A stretch of 64,000 nucleotides of DNA, from the NCBI GenBank assembly GCA_026119855.1, contig JAOWBW010001307.1:186001-250000 (forward strand). Reading direction: 5' to 3'. This stretch comes from Campanula takesimana (taxonomy: Eukaryota; Streptophyta; Magnoliopsida; Asterales; Campanulaceae). The notes below the pieces were generated by a model that ran no database searches, was not told the DNA's origin, and saw only the letters and a list, made by a program, of their open reading frames with translations. Shown here piece after piece: positions 10,223 to 22,689 of the stretch (its first letter is position 1; each line of letters opens with the position of its first letter). The translations under genes were made by a program, and so were the position numbers.

Positions 10223-12738
10223 TGACACGCCCCCCAGGTCCCGGGATCCCCTAATAGACCTCGAACCTGGATGGGAGTGCCTAACGAGACACAAGAAACT
10301 TAACAAGAAACTTAATGACTTTGTTTAACAAACTGACATGATATATATACTCTAGAGTAAGGAGCTATACTAGCTCACAACATGATTCTAGACAAGAAAA
10401 TTTAACAACCAACTTAATACATACACAGCGGAAACATGCCTGCACATAAGCTGGCATTAAGAGTACTATACAAGATGTCTAGTGACAACAAGAACTGAAC
10501 AAGACTGTCTACCCCAAAATAAGGAGTTATACAACCCAAATACATCGTCCTCACCAAGTGTAAAAGACACAAGCCCCAAAATAATCACGACCTGCGAAGC
10601 AAGCTCCCAACTATTCGAGCTTCACTGCGCACTATCCTTCCTTTCCTGGGGGGGGGGAAACAAATAAAGGGTGAGATAAAATCTCAGTAAGCTATTAGAT
10701 GCAACTACATGACATGTTATCATGCAATTCAAGTAGATACTCAAATAATCATATCTCAAGTATCATCAAGTAACAAGTTATGAGAGGATAATCCACTCAT
10801 CAAATAGCACATAAGCTAAACAAGCAAGTTATAAGATATTGCTTCCTTCCTTATTCCTCCCAAGAATACCATTTTTGTCGTAGCTTGTATTACTTTGACA
10901 ATCACGATCAATAACAGGAACTGATTATTCAGTATATATCAGAAGACCCGGTAACCAGTGTCATTCTCCATATCAGTACTCATGATTATTCACGAGGTGT
11001 TCGGGACGGGAGTTTAGATTCACTTAAGTCAGGCTTATTGCTCCAACTAAGGAAGCTATGCCCTTACTATGGCCGGTAGTAAGGGTCGGGGGGGCGAAAT
11101 ACATAGGGACCCGATTGTCACTTAAAACCCCAGCTCTCGCGACAAGCGTGAACCTATACATTTTCGAACAAGCAAGGAGAACCAGCTTGGACTCACACAA
11201 GAAAGTACAAGTAGATATTTACTTGAACAACGGGAGAAGAACTAATCCAAATGTAGTGGACTAGCTCAACAAGGAACATGCTTCAAGTACTCAAGAAGTC
11301 ACCTTGTTATCAAGCAACTATATGCAATGTTTGCACATACACAACAAGAACATGTCTCATACACGTTAGTGCTTGTTCATAGCACTTTCTAGTTCACTAC
11401 CATACATATGTATTGGTGTCAAGCCAAGTACAAGATTTTATTATCTTATATTCAAGTCTTAATCCATTTCTATGGATGTTCAAGTCATGTACAAGCTTTT
11501 AATGTCTTATACTTCAAGTTATAACTTCCAATCTTTGGACATTCAAACAAGTATAAGAGTTATACATTTACTCTTACCAAATCCCAATCCTATTCTTAGG
11601 ATGTTCAAGTCTAAGTCCTTATGCTAATGCCTCTAAGGTATACAATCATTGGATTCACAACAAGTATAACGCATTAGTGCTTGTTCATAGCACTTTCAAG
11701 ACATAAAGAAGAGATACTACTCTTATACTTATGTTCTCATTTTAATTCAATGAGTATACATATTTAAGACCAAGTCTGATGCCCCTAAAGTATCACAACA
11801 CTTGCTAGGACATCTTATACTAAGGTTATATACCTTAACTAGGGTTACTTCCAACTTATACAAACTTTAAACAAAATCTTGTTTTTCAGATGACTGTGCG
11901 GTCGCCCAAAATGGACTGTGCGGCCGCACACAAGCATGTCAATTTCTTTGAAAAACCCTTCAGAAAGATGTGCGGTCGCACAATCATTTTTGTGCGGTCG
12001 CACAGTGTACTAAATGCGAAATTTTCATTCTTTCCCAGGTTGAAATAATTTCCGTCCCAAACGTAGGAGTAACATTTACTAACAATTTCAACATACCCAG
12101 AAAAGGCATAACATCATTCAAACTCATCTTTCCAAATCCCTTATCATTTTACACAGGGGAAATTTACTCCCTTTGTCCCAGATTTACAAGTACCACAAAA
12201 ATCACCCCAAACACAAAATTAACAATCACAAGTATTGAGAATAACATTTATGCATGTTATTACAAGCAAGGGGAAGCTAATAACTTACCTAGTCAAATTC
12301 AAGTTGACCCAAACTTATTTCTGTTCGGCCTGGAATGCTCTATTCAACGCCACGAATATTAATCCGGGATCAGAATCAAGAACGGAGGGATAATTAAACT
12401 CGAGGAGTCGGGAATAGGGAAAATTCTAACCCTAGCTTTTCAGAACAGAGGGAGTGTACGTATTTGATTTGGGTAAAATGACCCAGAGAAGGAATCAAAC
12501 AAGTTGATATACTTCACTTTCAAAGATTTCACTTAGGCCCCTCAAGTTTCACTTTTAACAAAAAAGACCCCTAAAGTCCAATTTTCACAAATGACCCAAA
12601 AGTCAAACTAAACATTTAACCACCTTAACTATTTAAAGCAGTTAAAAATTAACCCAAGTAAAACTAACACATAACATGCAAGTTCAAGTATTTAACAAGT
12701 ATGTCAAATATTTAACAAGAAATTCGATGGGTGTTACA
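10223..12738 (-). mobile_element. Left LTR of the Tekay-type chromovirus (3' LTR of the minus-strand element)
   Basis: On the minus strand it begins TGTAACACCC and ends GGCGTGTCA, 2,516 bp. Its partner is 17318-19840. Four CpG-rich palindromes (TGTGCGGTCGCACA type) lie at 11896-12003, upstream (in the element sense) of a TATA-like GTATATAACC near 11828-11838. A primer site and gag start adjoin its left side as well, so it is also the 5' LTR of a second, truncated copy. No gene inside. Confidence 0.88.
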
Positions 12739-15700
12739 TCCTCCCCACCTTAAAGAAAATTCGCCCACGAATTTTACTTACCAAAGTTTTCAAATAGGCT
12801 CGGGTATTTATCTCGCATCTCTTTCTCGGTTTCCAAGTAGCTTCTTCAATTTCATGATTTCTCCAAAGGACCTTCACAATAGGAATCCTTTTGGTACGCA
12901 ATACTTGCTCCTTCCAGTCAAGAATTTCAACAGGTTGTTCCTCATAAGACAAATCAGGCTGAAATGGAATAGCCTCATACTCAAGAACATGTGATTCATC
13001 TGCCATATACTTGCGAAGCATAGATACAGGAATACATCATGAATACCAGATAAAGAAGGAGGTAAAGCCACTCTATAAGCCAACTTCCCAACTCTTTCAA
13101 GAATCTCAAATGGACCGATATAACGAGGAGATAACTTTCCTTTCTTCCCAAATCTCTTTATACCTCTACGAGGAGAGACCTTCAAGAATACAAAGTCACC
13201 TACCTGAAATTCAAGATCCCTTCTACGATGATCTGCATAACTCTTTTGTCTACTTGAGCTGTGCGCAATCTATCTCGAATAAGTTTCACACTTTCAACTG
13301 ACTGTTGGACCATTTCAGGACCCAAGAGTCTAGCTTCTCCCACTTCATCCCAACATATAGGAGATCTACATTTTCTGCCATAAAGAGCCTCATAAGGAGC
13401 CATTTCAATGCTAGACTGAAAACTGTTATTATAAGCAAACTCAGCCAAAGGAAGATGAGTATCCCAACTGCCTTTGAAATCAATAACACAAGCACGTAAA
13501 ATATCCTCGAGAATCTGTATAAGTCTCTCAGATTTCCCATCAGATTGAGGATGAAAAGCAGTACTGAAATTCAATTTAGTACCCATAGCACCCTGAAGAG
13601 CCTGCCAGAATCGAGAAGTAAAACGAGGATCTCTATCAGATACAATACTCACAGGAACCCCATGGAGTCGGACTATCTCCTGAATATACAAAGATGCCAA
13701 TTGAGACAATGAATATCCCATGGAAACAGACAAGAAGTGAGCTGATTTAGTCAACCTGTCCACTATAACCCAAACAGCATCATGGCCTCGTCTGGTACGT
13801 GGCAAACCAGTCACAAAATCCATAGTAATATGCTCCCATTTCCACTCGGGAATTTCTAATGGTTGCAACAAACCTGCTGGACGTTGATGTTCTACTTTTA
13901 CTTGTTGACAAGTCAAACATTTGGAAACATACTCAGCAATTTCTCTTTTCATATTGTTCCACCAAAAATGTTTCTTCAAGTCTTGGTACATTTTAGTACT
14001 TCCAGGATGAATAGTATACTTGGCTTTGTGAGCCTCTTCAAGAACTCTCTTCTTTATCTCAGGATCAACTGGAATACAAACTCGACCTCGGAAGGTAAGA
14101 ATTCCATCACTATTAAAAGAAAAATCTGGTTGCTTTCCTTCATTCATTCCACTAATAATTTCCTGCAATTCAGAATCAATTACCTGAGCTTCTTTGATCT
14201 GTTGGAGTAAATCTGAAGTAGCTTTTATATTAGCAATGATAATTCCATGATTTGATTCACAAGGATTCCAATCACACAAATCTTCAAACATCTTCCATTC
14301 ACGAATCATCAAGCAAGAAATATAAGTCTTTCGGCTCAGTGCATCTGCCACAACATTTGCCTTTCCAGGATGATAAAGGATAGTACAATCATGATCCTTC
14401 AATTTCTCCATCCATCTACGTTGCCTCATGTTAAGTTCTTTTGAGAAAACAAGTACTTCAAACTTTTATGATCAGTGAAAACCTCAAATTTGGTTCCATA
14501 CAAGTAATGCCTCCATTTATGCAAAGCAAAATAATCGCAGCCAACTCTAAATCATGAGTAGGATAATTCTTTTCATAAGGAGATAATTTTCGAGAAGCAT
14601 AAGCTATTACCTTGCCATCTTGCATTAGAACACAACCCAATCCTTCTTTAGAAGCATCAGTATAAACCATGAAATGCTCAGAACCATTAGGCAAAGCCAA
14701 GACTGGAGCTGTAGTCAAACGCCTTTTTAACTCCTGAAAACTTGCTTCACATTTGTCATTCCATTCAAAAGAAATAGCTTCTCGAGTCATATTAGTCAAT
14801 GGAGTAGCAATCTTGGAGAATCCCTCAATGAACCTCCGATAATAACTAGCCAAGCCCAAGAAACTACGGATCTCTGTCACTGTAGTTGGCCTTTTCCAGT
14901 TTACAACTGCTTCAACTTTAGAAGGATCTACTGCAATACCAGTAGCAGACACAATATGCCCCAAGAATGAAACCTCTTCTAACCAGAAAGAACATTTGCT
15001 GAATTTTGCAAATAATGTTTCTCACGAAGAACTTGTAATACTACTTTGAGATGTTGTTCATGCTCAGCCCGTGACTTAGAATACACAAGAATGTCATCAA
15101 TGAATACCACCACAAAACAATCAAGATATGGTTTGAAGATACGGTTCATCAAATCCATAAATACAGCTGGAGCATTTGTCAAACCAAATGGCATAACAAT
15201 AAACTCATAATGCCCATACCTGGTACGGAAAGCTGTCTTTGGTATATCCTCAGATCTGATTTTCAACTGATGATAACCACTTCTCAAGTCAAGCTTCGAA
15301 TACACTACTGAACCCTGAAGCTGATCAAACAAGTCATCAATATGAGGTAACGGATATTTATTCTTGATAGTTACCTGATTAAGATCTCTGTAATCAATAC
15401 ACAATCGCAGAGTCCCATCTTTCTTTCTGACAAATAACACTGGTGCACCCCACGGTGATACACTAGGCCTGATAAAGCCCCGATTAAGCAATTCCTCAAG
15501 CTGTGTTTTTAACTCTCTCAACTCAGCTGGAGCCATTCTATAAGGTGCTTTAGAGATTGGTGCTGTACCTGGTAATAACTCAATACAGAACTCAAGCTCT
15601 CGATCGGGTGGCATGCTATACTCAGAAGAGAACACATCTGAAAATTCAGACACAACAGGAATATCCTCCATCTTGGGAACAGATAACCTCTGATCAAGTA

Positions 15701-16457
15701 CACATGCGAGATACCCGGCACAACCACGAGATAAAAGTTTTCTAGCTTTTAAAGCAGAAATAACATGTATAGCACATAAAGGCCTATCACCTTCAAAGGT
15801 AAAATTAGGCAAACCAGGAATAGAAAAAGTTACTACTTTTCTATAACAATCAACAGATGCATGATGCACATATAGCCAATCCATGCCAAGAATCACGTCA
15901 AAGTCCCTTATAAGTAACACGACTAGGTCACTAAGAAGGGCATGATCACCCACAAGGACCTCACATTTCTTGTAAACCTCAGAAGTAAACATGCAATCTC
16001 CCATAGGGGAAGATACTTCTAGCACATAAGGCATAGAATCAGGAAGAACATGCAAATGCGACACAAAATGAGATGCCACATAAGAATGAGATGAGCCTGG
16101 ATCTATCAAGACTCGCGCTCTCGTACTAGAAAGTAATATAATACCTCCTATGACTGCAGAAGACTCAGCTACACCCTGCTGATCTAGAGCAAACACTCGA
16201 CCCTGAACTTTTGGTCGACCACCACTATCTCTCTTGGAACCTGAGGCTGGTTGACTTGTACCCCCAACTTGATTTACTTTACTTTTAGAACAATTTCTAG
16301 CAAAGTGCCCCGCTTCACCACACACTATACACTTTCCTTGCTTTAGCCAACACTTGTCTTCAGAATGGCCTTCTTTCGAACAAAAGCCACATACTCTCCT
16401 GAGACCTTGGACTGTTGTCCTCGACCCCGTTGATACACTACCTTTACTTTCAGTTGG
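12734..16457 (-). pseudogene. Chromovirus pol: zinc knuckles, protease, RT, RNase H, integrase, chromodomain
   Basis: It continues the gag frame after a TAG at 16458-16460. In order on the minus strand: two CX2CX4HX4C zinc knuckles (about 16395-16290); protease with LIDPGSSHSYV (about 16110); RT with FIDDILVYS (about 15100); RNase H (about 14900-14400); integrase with an HHCC finger, Asp in SDRDPRF and Glu in SDGKSER (about 14030-13500); GPF motif YIGPFEIL (about 13130); chromodomain with VKVLWRN and EEATWK (about 12960-12780). The frame is interrupted by five one-base deletions, near 15005, 14525, 14445, 13250 and 13045, mostly in T or A runs. It would otherwise be one continuous ORF, so sequence error is a real alternative to decay. 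The domain set and LTR ends indicate the Tekay/Del clade. Confidence 0.9.
12739..12751 (-). other. Polypurine tract of the chromovirus
   Basis: On the minus strand AAGGTGGGGAGGA directly precedes the LTR start TGTAACACCC, the usual position for plus-strand priming. Confidence 0.85.
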
Positions 16458-17177
16458 CTATCGGAATCGACGATCTTGGCGGCCAGATTTACCACCTTTA
16501 GAACCAGATCCCTGAGTTTTCTCCGATACACGACCAGTCATGGTTGTTCCCAACTTCACCTTGTGTTCTTCGATATCATTTTCAATAGTATAAGCCTTCT
16601 CCACTGCTTGCTGATAGCTAGTGAGTTGTAAAGAAAGAAGTTGCTTTCTATACTCAGTCCTTAACCCTTTAACAAACCTCTGTGCCTTCTTGGCTTCGTT
16701 TGGAACTAAGTGATCACAATACCTTGCTAATTCTGTGAACTTGGTTGAGTATTGCCCCACGGTCAGACTTCCCTGCTCCAGATTAAGAAATTCCATTTCC
16801 TTTCTATCTTGGACTACTGTTGGAATAAACTGTGACTTGAATGCTTTAAGAAAATTTTCCCATGTCTGTGGTACACCTTCCAGTTCCCAACTTTTACTCA
16901 ACACTTGCCACCAATGTTCAGCGGCTTTCTCAAGTTTAAAGGTTGCAAAGGTTACCTTATCACCACCCGCACATCTCAAGGCTGTAAAGATCTTCTCAAT
17001 ACTTTCAATCCACTCTTCTGCCTTCTTAGAATCAAATTCCCCGTCAAAACTACGAGGTTTCAGCTTCAAGAACCTTGTAAGGCGATTAGGATAATCCCAG
17101 TCAACATTATCAACCATTTCTTCTTGAGGAGTTATAGATCTCAGCTGATTACTACCACTTGTACCTTCAGAACTCAT
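16458..17177 (-). CDS. Chromovirus gag (capsid)
   Basis: The ORF ends at the TAG at 16458-16460. I take MSSEGTSGSN (ATG at 17175-17177) as start; an in-frame ATG at 17229-17231 is possible but lies near the primer site. It encodes the retrotransposon gag capsid core: RSFDGEFDSKKAEEWIESIE, then EKAAEHWW, FKSQFIP, QGSLTVGQY and ARYCDHLV, over about residues 45-190, then a basic tail ending GRQDRRFR. The zinc knuckles lie beyond the TAG in the same frame. Gag packages element RNA into particles. The TAG is either a nonsense change in a normal gag-pol fusion or a readthrough site; its context (TAG CCA ACT) does not match the plant CARYYA rule. Confidence 0.88.
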   Translation of the reverse strand: MSSEGTSGSNQLRSITPQEEMVDNVDWDYPNRLTRFLKLKPRSFDGEFDSKKAEEWIESIEKIFTALRCAGGDKVTFATFKLEKAAEHWWQVLSKSWELEGVPQTWENFLKAFKSQFIPTVVQDRKEMEFLNLEQGSLTVGQYSTKFTELARYCDHLVPNEAKKAQRFVKGLRTEYRKQLLSLQLTSYQQAVEKAYTIENDIEEHKVKLGTTMTGRVSEKTQGSGSKGGKSGRQDRRFR

Positions 17178-17302
17178 TGTACCTGTAGGTAAACACTCAG
17201 CGTTATTAATAACACCCCAAGACTCACCCATACCTAGGCCATAGACCCTATCCAGACTTAGAGCAAACCAAGGTAGCTAAACAGGGTAGCTAAACCAGGG
17301 TA

Positions 17303-17314
17303 GCTCTGATACCA
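17303..17314 (-). other. Primer-binding site, initiator-Met tRNA
   Basis: On the minus strand TGGTATCAGAGC lies three bases after the LTR end (17318). This is the common plant LTR-retrotransposon primer site for tRNA-iMet. A duplicate lies at 10208-10219. Confidence 0.93.
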
Positions 17315-17317
17315 ACC

Positions 17318-19840
17318 TGACACGCCCCCAGTCCCGGGATCCCCTAATAGAACCTCGAACCTGGATGGGAGTGCCTAACGAGACACAAGAAACTTAACAA
17401 GAAACTTAATGACCTTTGTTTAACAAACTGACATGATATATATACTCTAGAGTAAGGAGCTATACTAGCTCACAACATGAGTTCTAGACAAGAAAATTTA
17501 AAACCAAACTTAATACATACACAGCGGAAACATGCCTAGCACATAAGCTGGCATTAAGAGTACTATACAAGATGTCTAGTGACAACAAGAACTGAACAAG
17601 ACTGTCTACCCCAAAATAAGGAGTTATACAACCCAATACATCGTCCTCACCAAGTGTAAAAGGACACAAGCCCCAAAATAATCACGACCTGCGAAGCAAG
17701 CTCCCAACTATGTCGAGCTTCACTGCGCACTATCCTTCCTTTCCTGGGGGGGGGAAACAAATAAAGGGTGAGATAAATCTCAGTAAGCTATTAGATGCAA
17801 CTACATGACATGTTATCATGCAATTCAAGTAGATACTCAAATAATCATATCTCAAGTATCATCAAGTAACAAGTATATGAGAGGATAATCCACTCATCAA
17901 ATAGCACATAAGGCTAAACAAGCAAGTTATAAGGATATTGCTTCCTTCCTTATTCCTCCCAAGAATACCATTGTTGTCGTAGCTTGTCTTACTTTGACAA
18001 TCACGATCAATAACAGGAACTGATTATTCAGTATATATCAGAAGACCCGGTAACCAGTGTCATTCTCCATATCAGTACTCATGATTATTCACGAGGTATT
18101 CGGGACGGGAGTTTAGAATTCACTTAAGTCAGGCTTATTGCTCCAACTAAGGAAGCTATGCCCTTACTATGGCCGGTAGTAAGGGGTCGGGCGGAAATAC
18201 ATAGGGACCCGATTGTCACTTAAACCCCAGCTCTCGCGACAAGCGTGAACCTATACATTTTCGAACAAGCAAGGAGAACCAGCTGGACTCACACAAGAAA
18301 GTACAAGTAGATATTTACTTGAACAACGGGAGAAGAACTAATCCAAATGTAGTGGACTAGCTCAACAAGGAACATGCTTCAAGTACTCAAGAAGTCACCT
18401 TGTTATCAAGCAACTATATGCAATGTTTGCACATACACAACAAGAACATGTCTCATACACGTTAGTGCTTGTTCATAGCACTTTGTAGTTCACTACCATA
18501 CATATGTATTGGTGTCAAGCCAAGTACAAGATTTTATTATCTTATATTCAAGTCTTAATCCATTTCTATGGATGTTCAAGTCATGTACAAGCTTTTAATG
18601 TCTTATACTTCAAGTTATAACTTCCAATCTTTGGACATTCAAACAAGTATAAGAGTTATACATTTACTCTTACCAAATCCCAATCCTATTCTTAGGATGT
18701 TCAAGTCTAAGTCCTTATGCTAATGCCTCTAAGGTATACAATCATTGGATTCACAACAAGTATAACGCATTAGTGCTTGTTCATAGCACTTTCAAGACAT
18801 AAAGAAGAGATACTACTCTTATACTTATGTTCTCATTTTAATTCAATGAGTATACATATTTAAGACCAAGTCTGATGCCCTAAAGTATCACAACACTTGC
18901 TAGGACATCTTATACTAAGGTTATATACCTTAACTAGGGTTACTTCCAACTTATACAAACTTTAAACAAAATCTTTGTTTTTCAGATGACTGTGCGGTCG
19001 CCCAAAATGGACTGTGCGGCCGCACACAAGCATGTCAATTTCTTTGAAAAACCCTTCAGAAAGATGTGCGGTCGCACAATCATTTTTGTGCGGTCGCACA
19101 GTGTACTAAAATGCGAAATTTTCATTCTTTCCCAGGTTGAAATAATTTCCGTCCCAAACGTAGGAGTAACATTTACTAACAATTTCAACATACCCAGAAA
19201 AGGCATAACATCATTCAAACTCATCTTTCCAAATCCCTTTATCATTTTACACAGGGGAAATTTACTCCCTTTGTCCCAGATTTACAAGTACCACAAAAAT
19301 CACCCCAAACACAAAATTAACAATCACAAGTATTGAGAATAACATTTATGCATGTTATTACAAGCAAGGGGAAGCTAATAACTTACCTAGTCAAAATTCA
19401 AGTTGACCCAAACTTATTTCTGTTCGGCCTGGAATGCTCTATTCAACGCCACGAATATTAATCCGGGATCAGAATCAAGAACGGAGGGATAATTAAACTC
19501 GAGGAGTCGGGAATAGGGAAAATTCTAACCCTAGCTTTTCAGAACAGAGGGAGTGTACGTATTTGATTTGGGTAAAATGACCCAGAGAAGGAATCAAACA
19601 AGTTGATATACTTCAACTTTCAAATAATTTCACTTAGGCCCTTCAAGTTTCACTTTTAACAAAAAGACCCCTAAAGTCCAATTTTCACAAATGACCCAAA
19701 AGTCAAAACTAAACATTTAACCACCTTAACTATTTAAAGCAGTTAAAAATTTAACCCAAGTAAAACTAACACATAACATGCAAGTTCAAGTATTTAACAA
19801 GTATGTCAAATATTTAACAAGAAATTCGATGGGTGTTACA
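17318..19840 (-). mobile_element. Right LTR of the Tekay-type chromovirus (5' LTR)
   Basis: 2,523 bp, TGTAACACCC to GGCGTGTCA on the minus strand, near-identical to 10223-12738 but with fewer apparent one-base gaps. The CpG-rich palindromes are at 18990-19110. Right of it, 19841 resumes the 3' region of a non-autonomous Tat derivative, so the chromovirus is nested in that element. The left flank is not available because of the second copy and the gap, so no target duplication can be shown. Confidence 0.9.
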
Positions 19841-22150
19841 GATTTGTCGTTTATGGGGCTTCAAAAGGACTATTGATGCCGAGATGCCAAGGGGTTGCTG
19901 ACTGTAAAGCCCCTCGAATGCTGAACTTTGAGTGGCTTATAAAACCCTAAGATGAATCAACTCTTAGCCCATTCAAATAAACTGTCTTTTGTTGTCGACG
20001 TGGGCAAGCCCCAAGAGAAGATCATTGATACCAAGCTTTGAAAGATTGCTAAGCCCCAAATGTCATGGGCTTATCAAGTTTGTAGATGGCGGGATGTGGA
20101 GACCTTTCGGTGTGAAGCCTCAAATTTTCTTGGAATCGGCTTAGCATTATGTTGGGAGCGGATGGCGCTATTGGGAAGAACTCTTGAAGGCGATCTCCTT
20201 CTTTCTCTTGTTTGGAGATGGATGGCCCTTTTTTGTGGTTGATACCTAAATGGCGGAAGGTCCATGTTAAAAATGTAGTATGGTCTTCGAGAGACGTCTC
20301 GTGGGAGATGGTGATGTTGTTGCAGATGATAAGGTCTTGGTGTGATAATGTCTCGAATGGTATGTTTGCTTGAGTCTTCTTGAGTTGAACCGAATGCGGA
20401 TCTTCGGATGCAGCCTGTGCTTTTGATCTTGGAGAAGGGGGTGCTGTATTGCAGAAACATTGGGATTGGCCGTAACTCTGCTTATAGAGTTAACATATTG
20501 GCATTGCCCGCTATAACTCAGACGGGTGAGTCTAGCATATTGAATCATTTTCCTTTTATCTAAGACTTCCTTCATAATCTCGCTATGAGTTCTAACAAGA
20601 ATCATCAAATTCATTCATATCATCGGAGCCTTCATTTAAAACCAAGAGGCCTTTTGACTGGAAGTGTTGAGGGATAATTGAAGTTTGATCCCTTTCATGG
20701 AGCCATAAGACTACTCCCAAATTGTATTGCTCGGGTACCACTGCCCAAAAGCTTGTTAATTACGAGGCCCCAATATTGCCCTTTGCTTGAATTACTGTAA
20801 AGCCGTGGCCCAAAAGATTTGTAGATTGCGAAGCCCCTTGAGACCTTTGGTGCCGAATTGAGGAAGCTTCCAATGTTGCACATGACTTGGCCGGGGACAC
20901 TGAAGTGAATTTTTTCTTGCCGAGGGAGCTTTTAAAACTTGATCGTAGCCCCTAGAGTGACATCATTGATTGCGAGAAAGGTCCATCCTTGATTGGGGGA
21001 ACGAGTACGGGCACGCATGACAAGAGGGCTTTTTGACATCCCTTTTGAGAGACTTTGAGGATAGTCTCACACATCTTTCTCGAGCATAGCCCCTAGGGCT
21101 TATTGATTGTCAAATGAAGCAAAAGAAGCCCTTGTTCTTGAGTCACATAGCCCCTAGGGCGTCACCATTTGTTGAGCAAAGCAAGAGTGACTCATCCTCG
21201 TGCGAGGGAACAAACATGAGAGGACATGGAAAGAGCTACTCCATTTCTCGGGAGCCTTTCGGCGTACTTTAGAAGCACATACTTGTAGAAGCTTTGAAAA
21301 CTAAGACACATGTTGTTGCTATTTGCTGCCCAAGCCAATTGACTAGCTAGGGATTATTTGTGCAACCTCGTGCCCTTTTATGATGGGCTCGTTCTCAGAT
21401 GGGTCTTGGTTACCACGGGCCTTCTTTTCATGAACCCAAAAATGCACACTGCTGGAGAATGATGCCGATAACCCAAGACAACCTTTGATGGTGCCATATC
21501 ATGTCGAGCCTTTTGCAATCCCAAAGTTGACTCGGTGGGGAATTTATTTGTTGAGGAGATCCAATGTAGAGGTTGTGCAGTTGTCTTCCTTAGAGGCCGG
21601 AGATTTCCATTTCTCTTTCGCTTCTCTCTCTCACTCTTTCATTTTTTTTATGACGCACCCTGTTTTTTGCCTAGACCGCCTTTTCGGGTTTTCAATCTAG
21701 CGGGCATCTCTTTTGCGTCTTCTTTTTTTTTGTTTGACTCGATTAATGAGGAAGTGTGCATTGACTCTGGCTGAGGAGATAAGACATGTGATTTTTGCGG
21801 TGAAGACCTCTTGTCACTAAAGATGAGTGACATTGACTCGACTAGAGAAGTGTCCCTAGTATTGACTTCATGTTTATATTTGTTGAATGACTCACGAAGG
21901 CAAGTAAGTCATTAAGAGAGAAGAGAAAGAAAGCCCCAGTTTTATTGCAAGAAACTGGGAGTATGCAGAAAGAATAGAAGCCCTAGACTCGACAAGGAAC
22001 GGAAAGTGATTCTAAATCTAGGAAAGTTGTTCAATCTTGAGGTGATTAATTCATTGGCAAATGAATCGTACAAAGATGTCTTGACAAGTTCGAGATGATG
22101 GCCGATCACCATAACGCGCTAGGTCTAAACATATCTTCTTTTTTGCATGA
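19841..22150 (-). mobile_element. 3' region of a minus-strand non-autonomous Tat derivative
   Basis: Homologous to 37431-39800 (plus) and 42786-45181 (minus). It is rich in GGGGCTT-type strings and degenerate in all frames. It includes a gag-protease remnant (20074-20614) and a GAAA-loop hairpin (21671-21700). I see no intact gene. The element continues rightwards to gag (22.7-23.5 kb), leader and its 5' LTR ending at 25884. Its left end is lost behind the inserted chromovirus and the gap. Confidence 0.7.
20074..20614 (-). pseudogene. Displaced gag-protease remnant
   Basis: Readable on the minus strand in shifting frames: a MNLMILV-like start, an EVLDKRKM segment, and a stretch matching SKAQAAS-E-P then QLKKT-like residues. 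These correspond to residues about 540-640 of the gag-protease ORF at 53.6-56.1 kb (EVLENRKK and QLKKTQANIS), but here they lie in the 3' region instead of after gag. Many stops. Sister copies are at 38931-39470 and 43133-43705. Confidence 0.55.
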
Positions 22151-22367
22151 GACCGGACCCGAAGGTTGCCTACGTTCCTCCAGTGTAGAGGCTCAGGTCA
22201 CCGTAGTTCTTGTTGATGCTCCATTCGCAGTGATGGTTGTTGCTTCGTCCTTCATCGGTGGAATGATGTTGATCTTGTATTTCTTTGGTTGAGGGGGATT
22301 TTTTTTTTTTTTTTTTTTTGTGTGTGCTCTAACTTTTGCCTAGGTTGATTTGAGGATTTCAACCTAG
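21671..22367 (-). other. Structured 3' motifs: two hairpins and the GAACTACGG block
   Basis: In element orientation: a long-stem hairpin (22340-22367) with CTAGGTTGA/TCAACCTAG around a 10-nt loop; the GAACTACGG block (22151-22209) with its UUCG-type hairpin; then a CTAGA/TCTAG hairpin with a GAAA loop (21671-21700). T runs on the plus strand at about 22300-22320 and an A run at 22378-22397 flank the first hairpin. Confidence 0.65.
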
Positions 22368-22689
22368 CGAGCTTTTTTAAAAAAAAAAAAAAAAAAATCC
22401 CCTTTTTGAAAACTTTGCTTGATTTCTCCATGGTTGTTGCTCCTTGATGTCTTGGATTTTTCTTCGTCGTCGATGTTTAGCCTCTAGGCGTTCAAGTGAT
22501 AGCCTTCGTTCTAAAACGTGTTTAGACATTTTTTTCATCATTTTGCCAAGAATTAAATTGAACAACTTGGAGGAGTGTATGAGGACAAGAACGACTTTTA
22601 TTTGATAATAAGACTCGACATTGAACATGGGACGAGAGAAAACTTTAATGCACACTAAAGAGGACTTTGACTCTTTTTTTTATTTTATT

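Noticed and set aside
16458..16460. Programmed stop-codon readthrough between chromovirus gag and pol
   Set aside because: The frame is continuous, but plant chromoviruses normally have a gag-pol fusion, the TAG context does not fit the known CARYYA rule, and the region has other likely errors. A nonsense change or miscall is simpler.
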